From: Actinomycetes bacterium
GTDB lineage: Bacteria; Actinomycetota; Acidimicrobiia; Acidimicrobiales; RAAP-2
NCBI GenBank assembly: GCA_021850345.1
Contig: JAJZMN010000136.1
Span: 1 to 10,068 of the forward strand
Direction of reading: 5' to 3'
Length of the DNA: 10,068 nt
The notes beneath the pieces are model-generated. The model searched no databases. It worked only from the letters and a program-made list of their open reading frames with translations, and had not been told where the DNA came from. Both the position numbers and the translations under genes were made by a program. Positions 5,157-10,068 of this stretch are shown here, piece after piece (within the stretch, counting starts at the first letter, position 1; every line of letters begins with the position of its first letter).

Positions 5157-5554
5157 CAACCGGCCAGACGGCTCACCGCCCGCTCGAGCGAGGCGGCGGC
5201 TCTCGCGCCGAGCGCCTCCAGCTCACCACTTGCCTCCTGCCCGCCGGCGGCGAGCAATGCCCGCGGATCGACGATCGCCACCCGGGTCCGGCCCTCGCCG
5301 GCTTCCTCGAGCACGACGTTGCACGGCAGGAGCAGCGCCAAGGCGGGGTCGAACTCGAGGGCTCGGTGCGCGAGCTCGGGGTTGCACGCGCCAAGGATCT
5401 TGAGGGGCGAACGCTCGACACCCAACTTCGCCTTCAAGGTCGCGGCGACGTCGATCTCGGTGAGTATCCCGAATCCCTCGTTCGCAAGTGCAGCGCGGAC
5501 GGCGTCCTCCGTCTCGCCGAAAGGCTTGTCAACGGTCTTCTCGATGGCCTTCAT
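5156..5554 (-). CDS. DUF302 domain-containing protein
   Basis: The 132-residue protein fits the DUF302 family: an N-terminal FGETEDAVRAALANEGFGIL (12-31) leads into TEIDVAATLKAKLG, the signature LKILGACNPELAHRALEFDP (51-70), and LALLLPCNVVLEE (72-84). Cys57 and Cys78 are in the conserved core. No signal peptide is seen, so it is likely cytoplasmic. The family has no settled biochemical function; DUF302 genes are often found beside CsoR/CstR-type regulators and thiol-redox genes, as here. The ATG at 5554 is preceded by GTGGAGG at good spacing. That ribosome binding site lies in a 16-bp tandem duplication, so a second identical GGAGG lies 16 bases further upstream. It is the middle gene of thioredoxin-DUF302-PIG-L, 52 bp after the thioredoxin stop and overlapping the PIG-L start by one base. 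Confidence 0.87.
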   Translation of the reverse strand: MKAIEKTVDKPFGETEDAVRAALANEGFGILTEIDVAATLKAKLGVERSPLKILGACNPELAHRALEFDPALALLLPCNVVLEEAGEGRTRVAIVDPRALLAAGGQEASGELEALGARAAASLERAVSRLAG

Positions 5555-5555
5555 C

Positions 5556-5587
5556 TACGCCTCCACTCGATTACGCCTCCACTCGAT
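5556..5587. repeat. 16-bp perfect tandem duplication with duplicated ribosome binding site
   Basis: TACGCCTCCACTCGAT occurs twice back to back (5556-5571 and 5572-5587) in the 52-bp gap between thioredoxin and DUF302. On the coding (minus) strand each copy contains GTGGAGG, so the DUF302 start has one well-spaced Shine-Dalgarno and a second 16 bases upstream. Confidence 0.9.
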
Positions 5588-5606
5588 CAGGTCGGAAAAG
5601 AGCGTC

Positions 5607-5978
5607 TCAGGCCTTGGCTCGGGCCATCTCGTCGATCTGGCGGCGAACGTCATCCATGTCCAGCGCCTGCACTTTCGTGATCAGCTCTTCGAGCGCCGCT
5701 GCCGGAAGCGCGCCCGGCTGGGCGTAGAGCAGCACGTTGTCCCGGAATGCCATGAGCGTAGGAATCGACATGATCCCGAAGCGGGCGGCGAGCTGCTGCT
5801 GGTCTTCGGTGTCGACCTTGGCGAAGACGATGTCAGGATGGGAGACGGACGCAGCTTCGAAGATGGGTGCGAACATCCGGCACGGCCCGCACCAGCTCGC
5901 CCAGAAGTCGACGAGCACCGTCTCGCTGGAGCTCACCGTCTCGTCGAAATTGTCCTTGTTCAGTGCGACCGTTGCCAC
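5607..5978 (-). CDS. Thioredoxin
   Basis: The 123-residue protein is a thioredoxin with the active site WCGPC (29-33) after VLVDFWAS, and the cis-proline loop SIPT (Pro73). The FAKVDTEDQQQLAARFGIM segment (52-70) is also typical. It reduces disulfides, and probably persulfides, in cytoplasmic proteins. Its last 15 or so residues (MDDVRRQIDEMARAKA) extend past the usual fold by a charged helix. I chose the GTG at 5978, which follows GGGAGGA with four-base spacing; an ATG at 6014 would add a basic, unconserved lead of 12 residues. It is the first gene of an operon with DUF302 and PIG-L. A perfect ATACCC-N4-GGGTAT operator lies 62 bp upstream, so it is probably a target of the CsoR/CstR-family repressor encoded at 4148. 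It may be a specialised stress thioredoxin rather than the housekeeping one. Confidence 0.93.
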   Translation of the reverse strand: MATVALNKDNFDETVSSSETVLVDFWASWCGPCRMFAPIFEAASVSHPDIVFAKVDTEDQQQLAARFGIMSIPTLMAFRDNVLLYAQPGALPAAALEELITKVQALDMDDVRRQIDEMARAKA

Positions 5979-6040
5979 AGGGTCCTCCCGTCTTCGGCCG
6001 TGTGCCCGCTGCACTCACGGCTTCTGATCCAACAACAACT

Positions 6041-6056
6041 ATACCCCACAGGGTAT
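6041..6056. promoter_or_regulatory. CsoR/CstR-type operator upstream of thioredoxin operon
   Basis: ATACCCCACAGGGTAT is a perfect 6-4-6 inverted repeat, identical in both arms to the site at 4063-4078 and differing only at two spacer positions. On the minus strand it contains a -10-like TACCCT (6055-6050); transcription would start near 6043, leaving a leader of about 65 nt before the thioredoxin GTG. The upstream -35 region falls in the 12-bp repeat tract and shows no good hexamer. Confidence 0.72.
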
Positions 6057-6066
6057 TCCGGCGGGA

Positions 6067-6126
6067 CCGGGACGGCTACCGGGACGGCTACCGGGACGAC
6101 TACCGGGACAACTACGAGGACGGCTC
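6067..6126. repeat. 12-bp tandem repeat, four units plus a degenerate fifth
   Basis: Units are CCGGGACGGCTA (6067-6078 and 6079-6090), CCGGGACGACTA (6091-6102), CCGGGACAACTA (6103-6114) and a diverged CGAGGACGGCTC (6115-6126). The first two are identical; the next two change stepwise at GGC, GAC, AAC. The tract begins 10 bp beyond the operator, upstream of the thioredoxin promoter. Read forward it gives the peptide repeat R-D-G-Y, but no start codon or ribosome binding site supports translation. Confidence 0.85.
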
Positions 6127-6157
6127 GGGGGTCGGCCGGCCTGCGCTCGCGTTCCGT

Positions 6158-6187
6158 TAGGGTTGCAGCTCGTAGGGTTGCAGCTCG
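6158..6187. repeat. 15-bp perfect tandem duplication
   Basis: TAGGGTTGCAGCTCG occurs at 6158-6172 and again at 6173-6187. Each copy begins with TAGGGT, which fits the loose actinobacterial -10 pattern TANNNT, so the duplication may have doubled a promoter element for prfC. That function is speculative; the duplication is exact. Confidence 0.85.
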
Positions 6188-6351
6188 CAGACGCCCCGCA
6201 CCGTGGCACGGCTTGCCGGGGGCGGCGAGTGCCCCCGCACCTCGGTGAGCGACTCCCGTAGCGAAGGGAAGGCCGCAGGACGCGCTCGTGGGCGGAAGCA
6301 CGTACAGAACGAAACGCCGTACAAGGACCAGAGAGAGAAGGAGGTGGGGTG
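6188..6351 (+). other. Leader region of prfC with a GC-rich stem-loop
   Basis: About 160 bp with no supported gene precede prfC. It holds a perfect 7-bp stem, CGGGGGC (6217-6223) with GCCCCCG (6231-6237), around a 7-nt loop. No T-run follows, so it does not look like a classical terminator. No known riboswitch class was recognised. The region ends in the strong AAGGAGG ribosome binding site of prfC (6338-6344). Confidence 0.4.
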
Positions 6352-7986
6352 GTGAGCGTCGCGGTCGCGACCGATGCCGAGGTGCCGGCCGAAGCGGCGC
6401 GGCGCAGGACGTTCGCCATCATCAGCCATCCGGACGCCGGCAAGACCACCCTGACCGAGAAGTTCCTCCTCTATTCGGGGGCGGTCGCGGAAGCCGGAGC
6501 CGTGAAGGCCCGTGCCGGAAGGCGGCGTGCCACCTCCGACTGGATGGAGCTCGAGCAGAAGCGAGGCATTTCGATCACCTCGACGGTGCTGCAATTCACG
6601 TACCGCGACCACGTCGTGAACCTGCTCGATACGCCCGGGCACCGGGACTTTTCGGAGGACACCTACCGGGTGCTCGCCGCGGCCGATGCGGCGATCATGG
6701 TCCTCGACGTAGCCAAGGGCGTCGAGGAGCAGACGCGCAAGCTGTTCGAGGTCTGCCGTGCCCGGTCACTTCCCGTGCTCACGTTCCTCAACAAGTACGA
6801 CCGCCCGGGTCGAGACACGCTGGAGCTGCTCGACGAGATCGAAGCCCAGATCGGGCTCCGTCCGACGCCGGTGACCTGGCCAGTGGGGATCGCCGGAGAC
6901 TTCCGCGGGGTCATCGACCGCCGGGACGGCAGTTTCACCCGATACCGGCGGACTGCCCATGGCGCCACGGCGGCGCCGGAAGAGCGCGTCGACCCGCGCA
7001 GGGGAGCGAACGAGGAGGGTGACGCCTGGCGACAGGCGCGCGAGGCCGTCAACCTGCTCGAGGAGGTCGGCGCAACGCTCGACGTTGCCTCGTTCCTCTC
7101 CGGCGAGTCGAGCCCGTTGTTCGTCGGCTCTGCGCTCACCAACTTCGGGGTGCGCCATCTCCTCGACGCGGTGGTGGACCTCGCACCGCCTGCGACGCCG
7201 CGCCGAGGCGACGGAGGGCAGAGCCGACCGCTCGACGCGCCGTTCGCGGGGTTCGTGTTCAAGATCCCGGCCAACATGGATCCCGCACACCGCGACCATG
7301 TGGCGTTCGTGCGGGTCTGCTCGGGGCGCTTCGTCCGAGGCATGACCCTCGTGCACGGCCGGAGCAGCCGGCCATTCTCGACGAAGTACGCCACCTCGGT
7401 CTTCGGATCCGAGCGCGACACCATCGACCTGGCGTACCCCGGCGATGTCATCGGCCTCGTCAATGCCGGCGACTTGCAGATCGGCGACACCCTCTACGAC
7501 GCGGAGCCCGTGACGTTCCCACCGATCGCCACCTTCGCGCCGGAACTGTTCGCTTCGGCGAGGCCCAGAGACACGGGCCGGCACAAGCAGTTCCATCGAG
7601 GGCTCACCCAGCTCGAACGCGAGGGCGTCGTCCAGGTGCTCCGCGACCCCGATGGCGATCCGGTCCCGGTGCTCGCTGCGGTCGGCGCCATGCAGTTCGA
7701 GGTGTTCGCCCATCGCCTGGCCCAGGAGTTCGGCGCCGAGGCACAGCTCGTCCCCGCCTCCTTCAGGGCCGCCCGCCACACCGACCGGGAGACGGCCGAG
7801 CTGTTGCGTCGTTTTCCGGGCACGAGGGTCCTCGCCCGTGCCGACGGCCGCCTCCTCGCGCTCTTCGAAAACCCCTACCAGCTGCAGAGGCTGGAAGACG
7901 AGCACCCCGAGTGGTGCCTCGAGCCGGTCCTCAGCGCAGGAGAAGCGCGAGAACGCGCCCGGTCTGCCCCGACAAGAATCCCGTGA
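6352..7986 (+). CDS. prfC: Peptide chain release factor 3
   Basis: This GTPase, about 544 residues (E. coli RF3 has 529), recycles release factors RF1 and RF2 from the ribosome after termination. Nucleotide-binding motifs are intact: P-loop SHPDAGKTT (25-33), the RF3-type switch TSDWMELEQKRGISITS (61-77), DTPGH (93-97), NKYD (147-150, a variant of the usual NKxD) and the late GSA. The ATSDWME and DFSEDTYR stretches separate RF3 from EF-G and TypA. The C-terminal half carries the expected domains, including GAMQFEVFAHRL and the final ALFENPYQLQRLEDEHPEW. Two GTG codons are adjacent (6349 and 6352); I chose 6352, which is seven bases from GGAGG. An in-frame insert-like stretch after FTRYRRTAHG (roughly 195-225) is rich in charged residues. 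The ABC permease gene starts 26 bp after the stop, so the two may be co-transcribed, though their roles are unrelated. Confidence 0.95.
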   Translation: MSVAVATDAEVPAEAARRRTFAIISHPDAGKTTLTEKFLLYSGAVAEAGAVKARAGRRRATSDWMELEQKRGISITSTVLQFTYRDHVVNLLDTPGHRDFSEDTYRVLAAADAAIMVLDVAKGVEEQTRKLFEVCRARSLPVLTFLNKYDRPGRDTLELLDEIEAQIGLRPTPVTWPVGIAGDFRGVIDRRDGSFTRYRRTAHGATAAPEERVDPRRGANEEGDAWRQAREAVNLLEEVGATLDVASFLSGESSPLFVGSALTNFGVRHLLDAVVDLAPPATPRRGDGGQSRPLDAPFAGFVFKIPANMDPAHRDHVAFVRVCSGRFVRGMTLVHGRSSRPFSTKYATSVFGSERDTIDLAYPGDVIGLVNAGDLQIGDTLYDAEPVTFPPIATFAPELFASARPRDTGRHKQFHRGLTQLEREGVVQVLRDPDGDPVPVLAAVGAMQFEVFAHRLAQEFGAEAQLVPASFRAARHTDRETAELLRRFPGTRVLARADGRLLALFENPYQLQRLEDEHPEWCLEPVLSAGEARERARSAPTRIP

Positions 7987-8011
7987 TAGGACTCAAGTAG
8001 GTTCCCGCGTC

Positions 8012-10068
8012 GTGACGCGTCGTCGCCGCCACATCCGGCTCTCGCTCCTCATCTCGGGGCTCCGCTGGCGGTGGCGCAGCTCCCTTGCGATGTTCGTGGT
8101 CGCGCTGCTCGGAACGGGGATCGCCGCGTTTGGTCCGATCTACCTCGCGCTCGAGAACCAGACGACGCTCACCCAGACGTTGCAGGCCGCGGTGCCCGCC
8201 AATGTCGGGCTCACGCTCCTCCCCATTGGCGAGGGCAACACGGCGGCTCTCGCTCAGGCAGCGCGCGCGTTGGGGCGATCAGACGTCGGGCCCTTCTACG
8301 GGCACGCGATCCAGACCCGGCTCGCTGCGCTGGCGACCAGCGCCCACGGGCAGCCCTACATCAGCACCCTCGCGTCAAGGACCGGCGTCTGCCGCCACCT
8401 GCACATGGTCGCCGGCCGCTGCCCGACGACCCGGGGCACGATCGCCGTGAGCGACCGGAGTGCGAGGCTGCTCGGCTGGAAGGTGGGCACGCGTGCGGTG
8501 GTCGACCTGGGGAAGGGCTCGCGAGCGACCCTCGTCGTCGCGGGCCTCTACGCGGCGGGCAGCGCCGCGACACCGTACTGGTGGGGTCAGAACTTCTTCG
8601 GCTACGGCACCGGGAGCCCGCAACTCCCACGCCTCGACGACGTGTTCGCGGGCGCGCGGACCGTCGACGTCGCGCGGTACTTCACGACGCTCGACCAATT
8701 CCCGCTTCGCGCCGGCACCCTCGCCACCGGCTCGGCCGGCCGCATCGACGCCGCCCTCAGCCGCCTCGGCGCGTCCGATCTTCGTCACGGCGTCCGGCTC
8801 GGCACCGAGCTCCCACGCGTGCTCGCAGGAGCCGAGTCGACCGAGCGCACGGCGGGGACGATCGTCTCCGTCGTCGACCTCGAGCTCGCGCTTTTCGCCG
8901 TCTTCGTCCTGTACTTCGTGGCGAGCCGCACGGCCGCGGACCGCGAGCCCGACGTCCGTCTCGCGGCACTGCGGGGGTACCGGCCGCTGAGCACGCTCGC
9001 GGTCGCGATGTCCGAGCCCGTGGTGGTCGTCCTCGCGGCGGTGCCCGCGGGCTTGCTCTGCGCCTGGGCGGGCGCGAGCGCCATGGCTCCGGCGGTGTTC
9101 GGAAGCCAGGCGGGCGCGCCGGTGCCGCTCGCGGCAATCGGCGCCGCCGTCGCAGCGGGGCTCGCGGGGCTCGTCGCCACCGCCATCGGCACGAGGCACG
9201 TCCTCGTGTCGAGCGCCGACACGCCCGTCGGGGCCACGTCTGCACTCGCACGCCATTCCGTCGCCCGGGTCGTCGCCGAGGTCCTCGCGATCGGGGTGGC
9301 GGGAGCGGCCTTCTTCGAGCTCGCGGTGACCGGCGTCTCCACCGGTCCGGGATCGTCCGCGGACGCCTTGGCGGCGCTGGCACCCGGGCTGCTGGCTCTC
9401 GGGGTCGGCGTCCTCGGGACGCGGCTCTTGCCGGTGGCGCTCCGCCCCTCCCAGCGGCGGACGGCATACTCCCCGAGGCTGACGGCCTCCTACGCCTCAC
9501 GCCGGGTCGCGCGCCGATCGGAGTTCACCGCGGTGGTACTGCTCGGAGCGCTCGCCGTCGGACTGGTCTCGTTCGCCGTCAGCGGCTGGGCGATCGCCGC
9601 CCGGAACCGCGACGCGCGCAGCGCCTTCGACGTGGGGGCGCCGACGGTGCTGACCGTGTCGGTGCCCCCCGGTGTCACATTCCTTTCCGCCGTGCGGGGG
9701 GCCGAGCACGGCCGGCACGACGCGATGGCGGCCGTCGTCGAGCACGCGGCCAGCGGGACGACGCTCGCGGTCGACTCGAGAAGCATGGCGTCGGTCGTGT
9801 CGTGGCCCTCCACGATGGGGATCGGTGCTGCCGCAGTCGCGCGCCGACTCGTGCCCCGGGGCCTCACGCCTCCCGTCGAGGTGTCCGGAACGGCGATCGC
9901 GGTCCGCGCCCAAGTGCGCGAGACCTTCAGCGGACAAGCGCCCCAGCTCGCCGTCGACCTGTACGACCCCGACTACCAGGACTCGACGCGCCTTACACTC
10001 GGGTCCCTCCTGCCGGGGACCCACACCTACCGCGCGGCGCTCGCCGGCGCGTGCCCCGGCGGCTGCAG
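8012..10068 (+). CDS. FtsX-like ABC transporter permease, two-module, C-terminus outside window
   Basis: An open frame of at least 685 residues runs off the right edge. It has the MacB/FtsX type layout: a short basic N-terminus, one membrane helix (about 25-47), a large external domain of some 230 residues, then helices near 283-306, 327-352 and 372-393. Further helices follow near 421-442, 453-475 and 505-529, and a second external domain starts at 530. The FtsX hallmark REPDVRLAALRGY lies just after the second helix, at the cytoplasmic face. Cysteine pairs in the external domains (CRHLHMVAGRC near 130 and CPGGC at the end) may form disulfides. Such permeases work with an ATPase subunit in exporting or extracting lipids, peptides or lipoproteins; no ATPase gene is visible here, so it may lie to the right. 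The start is the GTG at 8012, with a weak AGTAGG upstream; an ATG at 8090 is an alternative but would cut into the first helix. Substrate unknown. Confidence 0.85.
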   Translation, partial: MTRRRRHIRLSLLISGLRWRWRSSLAMFVVALLGTGIAAFGPIYLALENQTTLTQTLQAAVPANVGLTLLPIGEGNTAALAQAARALGRSDVGPFYGHAIQTRLAALATSAHGQPYISTLASRTGVCRHLHMVAGRCPTTRGTIAVSDRSARLLGWKVGTRAVVDLGKGSRATLVVAGLYAAGSAATPYWWGQNFFGYGTGSPQLPRLDDVFAGARTVDVARYFTTLDQFPLRAGTLATGSAGRIDAALSRLGASDLRHGVRLGTELPRVLAGAESTERTAGTIVSVVDLELALFAVFVLYFVASRTAADREPDVRLAALRGYRPLSTLAVAMSEPVVVVLAAVPAGLLCAWAGASAMAPAVFGSQAGAPVPLAAIGAAVAAGLAGLVATAIGTRHVLVSSADTPVGATSALARHSVARVVAEVLAIGVAGAAFFELAVTGVSTGPGSSADALAALAPGLLALGVGVLGTRLLPVALRPSQRRTAYSPRLTASYASRRVARRSEFTAVVLLGALAVGLVSFAVSGWAIAARNRDARSAFDVGAPTVLTVSVPPGVTFLSAVRGAEHGRHDAMAAVVEHAASGTTLAVDSRSMASVVSWPSTMGIGAAAVARRLVPRGLTPPVEVSGTAIAVRAQVRETFSGQAPQLAVDLYDPDYQDSTRLTLGSLLPGTHTYRAALAGACPGGC

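Noticed and set aside
6060..6160. Possible small protein with R-D-G-Y repeats
   Set aside because: No start codon with a ribosome binding site precedes it, and the upstream part of the frame is antisense to thioredoxin.
6217..6237. GC-rich hairpin considered as a terminator or riboswitch
   Set aside because: No T-run follows, the genes on either side are divergent so no transcript should end here, and no known riboswitch core was recognised; kept only as part of the leader description.
4881..6248. Plus-strand open frame of 455 codons
   Set aside because: It is antisense to PIG-L, DUF302 and thioredoxin, all of which have clear motifs; its product is low-complexity.
8375..9256. Minus-strand open frame of 293 codons
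   Set aside because: It is antisense to the FtsX-like permease, whose helices and REPDVRLAALRGY motif are clear; the product is rich in arginine and glutamate with no motifs.

Overview
The window is very GC-rich (roughly 70%), with short intergenic gaps, GTG starts, strong AGGAGG-type ribosome binding sites and proteins that read as actinobacterial. I infer a member of the Actinomycetota, possibly an Acidimicrobiia- or Thermoleophilia-like lineage, but the sequence alone does not settle this. No rRNA, tRNA, CRISPR array, insertion sequence or phage gene was seen.

Left part (1-3741). A truncated MFS drug-efflux-type transporter and an AAC(6')-like GNAT acetyltransferase lie on the minus strand. 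Between them are two copies of an 18-nt operator-like repeat. Divergent from these, on the plus strand, is a phosphoribosyltransferase fused to an alpha/beta hydrolase. Directly behind it is the decayed remnant of a CapA-family gene (internal deletions plus frameshifts), then an intact adenosine-specific kinase (COG1839 family). An unrecognised 167-residue protein on the minus strand has a perfect 16-bp palindrome upstream.

Centre (3885-6056). This is the most coherent part, a small regulon. A CsoR/CstR-family repressor gene (plus strand) and a 59-residue cysteine-rich zinc-ribbon-like protein (minus strand) diverge from a perfect 6-4-6 inverted repeat, ATACCC-N4-GGGTAT. The only other copy noticed (14 of 16 bases identical) lies upstream of a minus-strand operon encoding thioredoxin, a DUF302 protein and a PIG-L/LmbE deacetylase. 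The repressor has the conserved cysteines but not the histidine that copper-sensing CsoR uses. This suggests a CstR-like thiol/persulfide switch controlling thiol-chemistry genes. Several short tandem duplications (18, 16, 12 and 15 bp) sit at gene boundaries in and beside this cluster.

Right part (6352-10068). After a repeat-bearing leader comes peptide chain release factor 3 (prfC), then a large two-module FtsX-like ABC transporter permease that runs off the right edge.
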